NCBI GenBank assembly: GCA_964030785.1
Contig: OZ034970.1
Coordinates: 38,493,401 to 38,557,400 of the forward strand
Reading direction: 5' to 3'
Source: Siderastrea siderea
Lineage: Eukaryota > Cnidaria > Anthozoa > Scleractinia > Rhizangiidae
Length of the DNA stretch: 64,000 bases
The translations under genes were made by a program, and so were the position numbers. Below the pieces are notes generated by a model. That model did not search any database. It worked only from the letters and a program-made list of their open reading frames with translations, and was not told where the DNA came from. Positions 9,301 through 18,546 of this stretch are shown one piece after another. Position 1 is the stretch's first letter. Each line of letters starts with the position of its first letter.

Positions 9301-12272
9301 TTAAGGAAACAAGGAAAACTAGAGGGGAGGGAAGGGCGCTTATATCCGGGGGGGGGGGGGGGCTTATAACTGGATGTATTTCTTTGTTTACAGGTAGATG
9401 GGCCTACAACCTGGGGGGTTTGTAGGGGGGGCGCTTAAAAGCGGCAGTTTATGGTATAGATCTAGCCAAGCCTAAAAGCAGAGCCCCCCTTTTGTTTTTT
9501 TTTGTTTGTTTTTTTTTTTTTTTGCTGGCACTTATTAATTTGTGAAAATACTCTCATTCAAGTCGTTAAATTAAAAAAAAGAAGAAAAAAGAAAAAAATT
9601 CATGTCCTCGCTGAGAGCTGCACTCGGCTCGGCGGCGTCATAAGCGGGCAATTAGTCCACTAGGCCATGAGCGTTTATTGTTATTGTCGGATGAAATGCT
9701 GGTGTTTTTCCTGGCAAAATGTGTTCAGACTGGCGCAAAAACCATGGTTGTGGACAGAAAAAAACCAGAAAGCACTAGCTCTGCTATATTTGGTGTTGAA
9801 ACCGCTGCGAAATGCTGCGAACTCAAGCGGTTTGCCAACTGAGTTCGTAACAGAACGGCAAGGCAAATTTGAACTTTCGCCTAATTTTTTTCGCCTAAAT
9901 TGAACTTTTCGCCTTCCACCAAAAAGACAACTGAGTATTCTTTTGAACTTTTTTTCCCATTAACAAATTTGTTTTGGACTTTTGTTGTCTTTGCTTGTTT
10001 TGCTACAACATGGGTCACCATGCAATTTTGCGCCAAAAACACGGGATTCAGCACAGGGTTATATCCAGTGATGCCACTTCATGTTGGTGACCCTGTGGTG
10101 CAGACAGATGGTCACGTGACTATTACGTCACTACCAAAATTTCTTGCTTGATAGGTTACCAAATTTGCTTAGCAATGGTGCTCCACTGACGCGCTAGCAC
10201 GTGGGCTCCACTATCAAGGCTTAAAGTGATTGGCATAAAGTTAGAAGTGTGTCAAGATAGTTTTGTTATTAAATCTGAAGCATCTTTGTCAGTTTTTTTT
10301 AGTGCAAAGAGAACAAGAGGAAAAGGCCCTGTTCTTTTCTTGTTTAAAGTTCCGCTCCCTTCCTATTCCTTTTAATGTGGGATTTTTGTCAAATTTTTGG
10401 CCCTGTCAACTTAAATGCATTTTCAAAAGTCTTGATTTCTAGATGCCTAAAATGTGGCAAAACATACATGTATATGTCATATGTCCAGGCTGGTGTTTCT
10501 AAATGTACAATGTATACAGCTATAATTTCAATTAATGTTGTCGAATTTTAAAGCATCAAGCTTACTTGAAAAGAGCGAAAGGTAGTATGGCTAGCTGTAA
10601 ATCATTTGTGATTTAGCAGCTGTAATTTCATGATTGTCAACTGCCATAGGATGGGTGAAAGTACCATAAATACTTTTCTGTGTGATTTATGTTCTGTACG
10701 GGTGAGCCATAGCTAAGTTTGGTAAATTTATTAGTAAATAACCCATACCACTTTGTGGTCTCATTGTGTAACCTTTCCAACAACATTAATTGAAATAGAT
10801 ATACCGTTGTATATTGTTTTCACTTGTTTACACTAATGCACATGGGAAATTTTCATTTGAAATAGTCATCTTTTTATGCATTTTCACCTATTGTAGCCCT
10901 GACATAATGCATATTCCCCTTACTGTTTTCCATACATTTCTTATTGAACTAGTAAGGAGAATTTGTCTAAATATCGAGACATCTTATCCTTGGTGATCAC
11001 TTTCTTTGTTCTCATCACATGAATGTTTGAACAAGTTGTGATAATGTAAAGAGAAATTTGATTTTTGTCACTGGTAGGGCTTAAAGGGTTAAAAAATGCT
11101 GTCAGCATTTTCTTAGGTCTCTGTTTTCACCTGTACACTTAAAAGAGTTTTCAAAATGATGTGCTCCCACCCATCCATGCTGAAAATAATGCATTTTGAA
11201 GTCTCCACTTTGGAAATGATCTGTTTTCATCAGCCTGTTGGTTGAAGTGTTGGTTGAAGTCATCTGTTGGTTGAAGTCATCACATTCATGTGATGAGAAT
11301 AAAGAAAGTGATCACCAAGGATAAGATGTCTTGATATTTAGACAAATTCTCCTTACTAGTTCAATAAGAAATGTATGGAAAACAGTAAGGGGAATATGCA
11401 TTATGTCAGGGCTACAATAGGTGAAAATGCATAAAAAGATGACTACTCAGCTCGTTTAATTTATTTCTATTCTGGGTAGTTTTTTTGCCTATTTTAGTTA
11501 ATTTATTTTATGCTGTAATTATTTCTATTTATTTTGGCAAAATAAAATGGTTGTTGTTGTTGTTGTTGATAGAACACATATCAAAACGTTTTGCCTTTTT
11601 GTTTGAAAATGGATTAAAGTAGGTAGGGTTTATATTATCACTTTATTCTGGGCACTTTTGCATGTGGGTGTGTTAAGGTAGATGCCTTCTAAAGGGATGA
11701 ATATTCTTGCAGATGTGTTCACGATCATATAAGGTCAATGGACTGGAAAAAGTTCACTCCAAAGTACAGCGACTGTGGCCATATTTATCAGATAATGGAT
11801 TCAGCAAAGGTACATGTAATCCAGTTCTTCTGTCGAAGGCATTATCCTGTGATAAGTTGTCCGAGGAAATTATGAAGTTTGAACATCAAATTTCTGAGGG
11901 AACCTATCAGGCATAGAGCCTGAGGTAGAAGGACTCTTATTGTTTTCATTGTACAACGCTAAATTTTGAGCGAAAATTGCCAAAAACAAGCACTATGCTC
12001 TGATAGGGGCCCACTGAGGAGAGACACTATTGGGTCGTGTGATCAATTTCGACTAATTTAGTTTTGTACAATATCTAAAGATATGGTCATTTAACCTGAG
12101 GAAATGTGGTCTCAAAACATTGTACTTTTTCCATTCTCTTTGATGATTCCAGTAATTAAGCTGGTTTTGCTTCTTTCTTGGATAGATGTGCTCATGGTGT
12201 GCCTGTGCTTTGCGGTGTGTTTTGAGTGTGACTCTTATGGTACGATTGATCATGGGACTCCAAGCAAGCTGA
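6303..12272 (+). CDS. TMEM179-family four-pass membrane protein, copy A, 4 exons, 203 aa
   Basis: Exons are 6303-6607, 8569-8691, 11713-11809 and 12186-12272, with intron phases 2, 2 and 0; the joined CDS is 612 nt. Hydrophobic segments are predicted at about residues 27-45, 74-93, 109-130 and 177-196. Family features are the CGCVLF stretch after segment 1 (human TMEM179: GRCLLF), and LASVIISQGFQKWCDS after segment 3 (human: IASTIVSVGFTMWCDT). A loop cysteine follows as K-C-V at the exon 2/3 junction, and SW.A occurs in the last segment. The function of the family is not established. The tail after the last segment is very short, unlike copy B. An alternative reading frame is open across exon 4; I chose this one because the phase fits and the SW.A motif aligns. 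Exons 1-3 are firm; the last exon is less certain. A transposon copy starts 14 bp past exon 3. Confidence 0.75.
8880..8980. repeat. Small hairpin-bearing repeat fragment
   Basis: The stretch CGCAACTTATGCAGTTGCG (about 8911-8929) folds on itself. It is followed at once by AAAGCCTGA, a short A run, and TCAGGCTTT, another hairpin. It lies in intron 2 of TMEM179-like A, beside the element at 9009. A CCGTAAACT motif at 8870-8878 matches that element's terminus, so this may be part of a nested insertion. Confidence 0.4.
9009..9454. mobile_element. MITE with TA flanks
   Basis: The left end is CCGTAAACTGCTGCTTATAAG and the right end folded back is CCATAAACTGCCGCTTTTAAG. TA lies on each side (9007-9008 and 9455-9456). 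The interior repeats GGGGCTTATA blocks and holds a G run at about 9344-9362. No ORF. It is in intron 2 of TMEM179-like A. Confidence 0.75.
10865..11443. repeat. Near-perfect inverted duplication (arms ~163 bp)
   Basis: Arm 10865-11028 is the reverse complement of arm 11282-11443, with only a few differences; the arms are separated by about 253 bp. Each arm contains part of dispersed family A (plus copy at 10888-11093) and also shares flanking sequence outside the family (GTCATCTTTTTATGCATTTT). This makes it a local inverted duplication, not two independent insertions. It lies in intron 2 of TMEM179-like A. Confidence 0.85.
10888..11093 (+). repeat. Dispersed repeat family A, copy 1
   Basis: Family A is about 200 bp. 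It starts near a 'GCCCCAATATCAAC'-type end and runs through CATTTCTTAT, AGAATTTG and GGTGATCA, then TTTCTTTATTCT, ending near AAGGAGAAATT. Other copies are at 11282-11443 (-), 25712-25850 (-), 35926-36064 (-) and 38049-38235 (+). Confidence 0.7.
11552..11570. repeat. (GTT)n microsatellite
   Basis: A run of GTT units follows an A/T-rich segment in intron 2 of TMEM179-like A. Confidence 0.8.
11823..12065. mobile_element. DNA-element copy abutting TMEM179-A exon 3
   Basis: It shares long stretches with 56132-56413: CTTCTGTCGAAGGCA, GAACATCAAATTT, GGGAACCTATCA, GAAGGACTCT, and TTGTACAACGCTAAATTTTG. The first ~110 bp folds on itself. It lies between exons 3 and 4 of TMEM179-like A. Confidence 0.65.
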
Positions 12273-12728
12273 TGATGGCAATTCCAGCTGCTGTGATGTA
12301 ACAATCCCTGCCCCACCCAACAGTCATGCTGGGGGGGGGGAGGGGAAGGGGTTGTTGTTATGACACCATCTTGGAAATGATTAGAAGTACGAACACGGCA
12401 GCAAATCCACTGTGATCTTCTCTTCATTATCTGACAGTGTATGGAAGAGGAATCAACAGTCCAGGTTCAACCAAACTGAGAAACCATGCAAGTCTTTCTC
12501 CATCTGTTAGTGAAATTTCTTAAATCTGTCCTACATGCTCTCACTTGTCGTTATCACCTCAGCCTACCAACATTGCTGTGAACATAATAATATATTATTA
12601 TTATTACGACTATTTATTATGACATCAATTACAATAAATAATACATGTAATAGAAAGGCTGGACTAGCCCACAAATAGCTATTGCTAATCTGGGCGGGCA
12701 GTGTTTAAAAAATACAAAAGAAGTACAC

Positions 12729-12757
<29 letters not shown>
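12729..12757. repeat. (AAT)n microsatellite
   Basis: About nine AAT units lie in the spacer between the convergent genes; shorter TTA runs occur near 12590-12606. Confidence 0.8.
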
Positions 12758-12759
<2 letters not shown>

Positions 12760-13721
12760 AACTCTTTATACAGATGGCCTATATCACACAAGGTGGTTTT
12801 CAATAGGGCACTGTGAAAATATAACAAGATAAAACGAACTAAAATACTAAAATGCTTATTTAAATATTAGAAAATTAAGAAGGATTAAACACCTAAGTTC
12901 TACTTAAAAGTAGAAGAAATAAATAAAATAGAATAAAATATAAAATAAATAGAATACTGTAAATGAGAAATAAATACATTGTACATAAAGATGTGTAGTT
13001 GAAATAAATAACCCTCTATAACATTAAACAGTTACTTACCAATAGCTGATATTTATTAAGGTGTAGACCCCAACATAAGCCTCCTCATGTTCTAAAAGCT
13101 GCAGCAGTAATGTTTGGTGATGACAATTTTTGAAGGAGGGTTTATTTTTTGTTGGAAGATGTTCCAGGAGTCCATTCCATATCTTACATGCATTACATGA
13201 GAAGGAGTGGCTCTGTTGTCTCAGTCTTGAATGTTTTATGTAAAGTTTCCCAGCTGATGCAGATCTAGTACTATAGGAATGAATGGAATCTTTGCAAGTA
13301 AAGATCTAACAAGTTTGGAGCTTCCATTCTATTATCATCATTTCCAAACTGTCACCTGACATGACCAAAACAGTTCAACTTCTGTCATCAGTGATACTGT
13401 AGTCTCTCATTTTCCTTGATTTTTAATTCCTGCAAAACTGATTCTTTGCTATGCCTTCTTACATGTACTGATCAGAAAAACTGCCATCATTTTGAAATAA
13501 TCCTCTGAGATCAGAGGCAGAGTGAAATTATAGTTGGGGCAAGGGAAACTTGAAATGGGAGGGGGGGGGGGAACCAAGAAAAAATTGCTTGAGATGCTCA
13601 ATCTACCTAGTGCCTGGCCTTTAATGAACCCCTGGGCAATAAACCTGTTTTTCGAGTAGCAGTGTAATATTTATTTATTGAAATAGGTTCATTTGAGAGA
13701 AGAACTAAGTCAACAGGAGTT

Positions 13722-13777
13722 ATCTAGTTTTATTTGAAGTTATTTAATGTGTTTGATAACTTCAAATAAAACTAGAT
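13722..13777. repeat. Perfect 22-bp-stem hairpin
   Basis: 13722-13743 (starting ATCTAGTTTTATTTGAAG) is the exact reverse complement of 13756-13777, with a 12-nt loop. It is AT-rich. It could be a palindromic insertion scar or a structured 3' region; I cannot tell which. Confidence 0.8.
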
Positions 13778-15478
13778 TATTGTCAGAAGCATTTACTGTA
13801 TAGCTGGTCAAGGTGATGGTAATTTCAAGAAGATTTATACATGTATCGTGCATTTTTATTAATGTGTTCAAATGTGCCTCACAACAACTAAGGGATGAGA
13901 CTGGACATCAGCATGTGATCATCACAAGTTATTCAACAACATTATTGTTGTACATCGTGCATTCTAGCAATCATATTAGTTTTCCTAACGAAGCCAAAAA
14001 ATGCAGCAAACTACCATTAGTACCTGTAGTTATTAGTTTTAATTTTTTATTAATTTTATTACTGCAATGCGTGGTATATGATTGGAATTTTACATGTACA
14101 GATTGTCAACTGATAAATTAATATGTTCATAATTTAGAGCTTTATAATTTATGAAACTTACATGTAGACTTAAATAAGTATTTTTAATTCTGTAGGTAGG
14201 AGTACTGTAAACAATGCAAAATTATAATGATATATTTGTAATATTATTGTGATTGTCAACTCTTATTATCCCACAATATAAATCTATAATAAACATCATC
14301 AAGTGCAATGTGGAATATTAAAAGTTTCATTTACTGTGCTAAAGTTGGGTTTAGTATTTGCCAATTGGATATTTTTCTATGATATTTAATGACATTGGCC
14401 TGACATTTCACATGCTTCATGCATACAGTTCACAAAGCAGAAATTGGTTAAAGTTGGCAAAGAATAACCTGTAATTGGTTGTTCTTTTTTGCTATTCTTT
14501 TACATGAGTGTCGCCGTCTTTCATGTGTGATTAAAAAACCCATAAAAACAAAATCTTGAATGCCTGATTGCAGGTTAGGCAAAAAAGAGTTAAAGAAACT
14601 GGGATTAGCGTGTCGATGTTGAGAAAGTAGAAAACTAAGGCTCACCTGCCCCCCTCCCCCAACTCCCAAGAGTAGAATGGCAGCATCTTGTTTAATATCT
14701 AACTGATGTTGCTTAGACAAGTCACTTGGTAAACGTTTCATGGAAACAATGTTTTGACGAGAATGTTTCTTACTAGTTTTAGTTCTCACTGCTTCTTACT
14801 GTCATTCTAAACCCTCTCTCTGATCGAGGGAAAGCTGATTACTGCCAACCATGGTTTAAATGGTTATCAATGAAGATTTGTTTCTCCAATTTAAAAGCAT
14901 CTTCACTGCTAATTTTTTGTGACAGGTTGAAAGCAGCCATTATTATATAAAAACAAACAAAAAACATTGCAGAGAGAAATAATTTACAGGAATAATATCA
15001 TCTACATTGTTAATAGCTTTAAAGCTGCATTCATAATAATTGATGCTAATAATGGGTTATATTTTCAACAACTGTATGTGCCCCGTTATGTGAAAAGTTT
15101 GGCGAGATCTTGCCTCAGTTGCGGTGTACATGTGGATACTGGTGCATTTTGGGCTGCCGAGATCTTGGTGTGATAGGACATTTGCGGTAGCCAAAAACAT
15201 GTAGACATCTGCTGCATGATCGTGGCAAGTTTGTTGTGTAAATGGATAACCCCCAATCTGGAGTGAACTGCTGAAAATGGGATACCTGAGGTTACCTAGA
15301 AGAAAAGTTATGCACTTCTACTGCATTAGTATTAGTGCTATTGAATTCATCAAATGCAGCCACTGCAGCCTAATCATAGGACATCCAGGGTGTGCTCCGG
15401 CCAATCCTCACCATTAAATAAATTAAAATACTTATTGTCTGTAAAGTTTAATTTGAGATCAATATTTACTGAAGGTGT

Positions 15479-18340
15479 TCAAAGGTATCTTGACCCTCCA
15501 TCACTCTTGACTTCATAAATGGGGATATCCTGGATAGCCGGTGGATACAAAGCTGGTGGATACATGTAGTGCATTCTTTCTTCAGCAAGATAATACTCAG
15601 CAGCCCTAGCATTAAACAGTCCTTGCTTGAAATTTCTACCAGACAGGACAACTATGATGAACCAGATCACTGTACTACAAATTGAGGCAATCTAAGAGAG
15701 AAATGTACAAATGGAGAAATATCATTAATCCATCCAATAAAAATGCTAGAAAAGCTTGATGTGATCCCCTAGCCCAGGAAAGGTGGTTGCTTATGAAGGT
15801 CTCAAATATACTTGATTTGATTGATTGAAGTGGTTCTTCAAGAGAGGTGATGTGGTTGCTATGCAGGGAGGTGAACTGTAATAATTATGGTGAGCAAAAC
15901 AATTGGATCTTTCTGATTCTACCAGACAGGACAACTATGATGAACCAGATCACTGTACTAGAAATTGAGGCAATCTAAGAGAGAAATGTACAAATGGAGA
16001 AATATCATTAATCCATCCAATAAAAATGCTAGAAAAGCTTGATGTGATCCCCTAGCCCAGGAAAGGTGGTTGCTTATGAAGGTCTCAAATATACTTGATT
16101 TGATTGATTGAAGTGGTTCTTCAAGAGAGGTGATGTGGTTGCTATGCAGGGAGGTGAACTGTAATAATTATGGTGAACAAAACAATTGGATCTTTCTGAT
16201 TGTCCACCCTTGCAAGCTCTTTCTCCATTTTTTTTTTAGGATCAGTTCTCAGTCAAATGCTATGTACAATATCTCATTAGTTATGGGGTGGGGGGACAGG
16301 CGGGGGGGGGGGAAGACCGGGAGAAAAGGGAGTGGGAGGTGTATGGGAGGCGGGAGAAGAGGGGGCAGGAAGCGGGATTCTCAAGGTGGCGGGAAGTGGG
16401 AGAAAAAAGGAAAAATTACACAACATTGAGCAATATTTTGCAATCGAAAAAATGCAAAGAGGCGGGAGCCAACAAATACAGGGCGGGAACCGGGATTAAA
16501 GGGTACGGGAAGCGGGAGGTTTAACCACCCCTGTCCCCTCCCCCACTATGAGGTGACCCCCAACCTGCTTATCTGAACCTTAACTTAGGTGATGTGGTTG
16601 CTTACAAGAGATCAGTGATGGATCCAGACTATATTTTTAAGGTTTAGCTGAGTCTGGGCTAGAAATGTGGTGGGGAGTGAAAATATTTCAGACTAAAACA
16701 AACTTGGTACCTATTAAGGCTTTAATTTCATCAAACAAATAAATAGGAGGACCTTGGCCCCACCCATTTTTCTTCCATTGGAGATACAACTGAGTGTAAA
16801 CCCAAATTATCACTGAATGGAAAAATGATGTCTGACCAGTGCAACAAAATCATATAATTTTGATATATGGTACCTTCCAGTGGGGGGAGGGGGGGACAGG
16901 GGGGTTTAAACCTCCCGCTTCCTGTACCCTTTAATCCCGGTTCCCACCCTGTATTTGTTGGCTCCCGCCTCTTTGCATTTTTTCGATTGCAAAATATTGC
17001 ACAATGTTGTGTAATTTTTTCCCTTTTTCTCCCGCTTCCCGCCACCTTCGGAATCCCACTTCCTGCCCCCTCTTCTCCCGCCTCCCGTACACCTCCCGCC
17101 CCCTTTTCTCCTGGTCTCCTGCCCCCCTGTCCCCACCACCTTCCAAAAAGAGTGGTACTGGTGACGGCAAGGCATGAACAATTAGTGTGGTTGGTATACT
17201 TTCTCTCTCAAAGTAAAAAGGAAAAAGAAAGTCAAGTTGACAGATGGGCGTTCTTTAGTTACTAACCTCTGCCATGAAAAGATAAGTGTAGAACTTGCTT
17301 CCATCAAGGCCAGCTGGGGTATAAAGGGACCAATCCCACTTTTCTGCTTGTTTACAGCTGACAATATGAAAAAAAATCACACAAAAAATTTCAATAATTC
17401 TTTCTAGAAGTGCATGTGATGTTCATTCTTTAATCTTGTACACACCTTTCTGCATTTCCATCATTTTCTATTGAGTTGCACCACTCTGTGAGGCCAATGA
17501 CAACAAAGATAGTGCATACCAAGCTGTTGATCCAAATTAAAGCTGACATAATACTGGTTGCAAATTGGAAGTACACCACCCTAAGTAATGTTCAAGAAAG
17601 TAAATTATTAAAGTTAGGGTTGATTAATGTCTTAAATAATAATATAATTTTCTGTTATCAATACATAATTTAATTTGTCCCAGGGTAAGGGTGATGGGGA
17701 GATGGTAGGAAACTTTGATGAATGAAGAGGATCAGGAGGAAGCAGGAACGGAGATCGGTAGGTTTGTTCGTCCCGGACATCATTCGGCAGCAGTTAAATT
17801 ATCAGGGAGTATAACATTAATTATCACATAGTCTGGTCAAGTTTGGGACCACACACGGGTTAAGTTGCTTGACAAAATATTATAAGTCGGTCCTGATTAT
17901 TCCCTTAGGAACTAGATTTTTACTCGTGTCCTGCGACGATCCATATATTATAACGTGATGTAAGTTTAAATATTAATAAATGAAGAACAGAATTTTTAGG
18001 CAGGTGTTAATTTTTGGATAAAACCAGATTTTAGATCTGCAACAAAATTAATTAAGCTTAATACGTTTTACCTCAAGCCATCAGTGTTCACAATGCAGCA
18101 AGATTTGAGAAATCCGAGCAGAGCTGCTAAGACAGTATTTACCAAAGAGGAGTAAAACACGAAAATGCAGAAAGCCTGACTTCCCGTGACAACCGTGTTC
18201 GTTAGGACATTGAGTTCACCGAAAAGCAAACAGTGACCGTTTACGTTAGATTCGTTGAGTTTAAAAGGAACTAAAATGCAGCATCCTGCGGCTAGCGCTA
18301 CAACGTATAGGAAATTTTCATAAACTTGACCTCTGTCCAT
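15479..18340 (-). CDS. TMEM179: TMEM179-family four-pass membrane protein, copy B, 4 exons, 235 aa
   Basis: Minus-strand exons are 18340-18072, 17580-17446, 17357-17267 and 15691-15479, with intron phases 2, 2 and 0; the joined CDS is 708 nt (235 aa; human TMEM179 is 233). The start MDRGQVYENFLYVVALAAG leads into segment 1. NESNVNGHCLLF matches the human NGHDFRGRCLLF region. Segments 2 and 3 follow, then IGLTEWCNSIE (human VGFTMWCDTIT). A loop carries a conserved cysteine and WDWSLYTP. The final segment CSTVIWFIIVVLSG is followed by a cytosolic tail ending in EVKSDGGSRYL. Orthology to TMEM179 rather than TMEM179B is not settled by eye. Its biochemical role is unknown. Intron 3 contains a tandem duplication that copies part of the last exon, and two inverted G-rich elements. 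It shares a divergent promoter with PRPF39. Confidence 0.85.
15635..16201. repeat. Tandem duplication, 283-bp unit, covering part of a coding exon
   Basis: 15635-15917 and 15918-16201 are almost identical; I noted CTACAAAT versus CTAGAAAT and GAGCAAAAC versus GAACAAAAC as differences. The unit includes the 3' splice acceptor and first 57 nt of the last exon of TMEM179-like B plus intron sequence. The upstream copy therefore has a duplicate acceptor at 15975-15976 and an exon start at 15974. Confidence 0.9.
16285..17147. mobile_element. Two inverted copies of a ~270-bp G-rich element
   Basis: 16285-16552 and about 16874-17147 are inverted copies. Both contain GGGGACAGG-type ends, long GGCGGGAGAAG purine-rich tracts, and a shared middle with ATTACACAACATTG and GCAATCGAAAAAATGCAAAG. 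They sit in intron 3 of TMEM179-like B. The purine tracts produce long spurious ORFs. Confidence 0.75.
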
Positions 18341-18546
18341 CTCTGTTTGGAGAAATATTGAAAATCTGCCTCTTATCTGGGAGAATTCTGTTTATCGTGG
18401 GTATATTGGTATGCAAACTATGTCTGGAATGCATCTTCGGTATCTCTTCGGAGTCTTTCGGTACAAAATCGGTGTGCGATTTGGTGGAGTAGTCACCACC
18501 CTCTATCGGTCGGCCAGCTGCGGTAAAACGGAGCCAAAATGGCGGC
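18341..18546. promoter_or_regulatory. Divergent promoter, TMEM179-like B / PRPF39, with YY1/TISU-like start
   Basis: The ATGs are 198 bp apart. The PRPF39 start codon lies inside CCAAAATGGCGGCT (18534-18547), which fits the YY1 consensus AANATGGCGGC and the TISU type of initiator with a very short 5' UTR. That fits a housekeeping splicing gene. No TATA box was recognised. Confidence 0.6.

Larger units (their letters stand above)
12273..15478. other. Spacer between convergent TMEM179-like genes
   Basis: It must hold the two 3' UTRs. I see no further supported exon. It contains an (AAT)n microsatellite near 12729-12757, a G run near 13561-13571, A/T-rich low-complexity DNA from about 12840 to 13000, and a perfect hairpin at 13722-13777. 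Confidence 0.6.

Noticed and set aside
12104..12301. Alternative last-exon frame of TMEM179-like A with a hydrophobic stretch ending AAVM
   Set aside because: Needs an exon 3 phase that the GTACAT donor does not give, or a poor acceptor at 12100; the chosen frame fits the phase and keeps the SW.A motif.
16285..17181. Long purine-rich open frames (GGRRGGRKR-type peptides) on both strands
   Set aside because: They are translations of the G-rich tracts of two inverted transposon copies; no splice support or domain.
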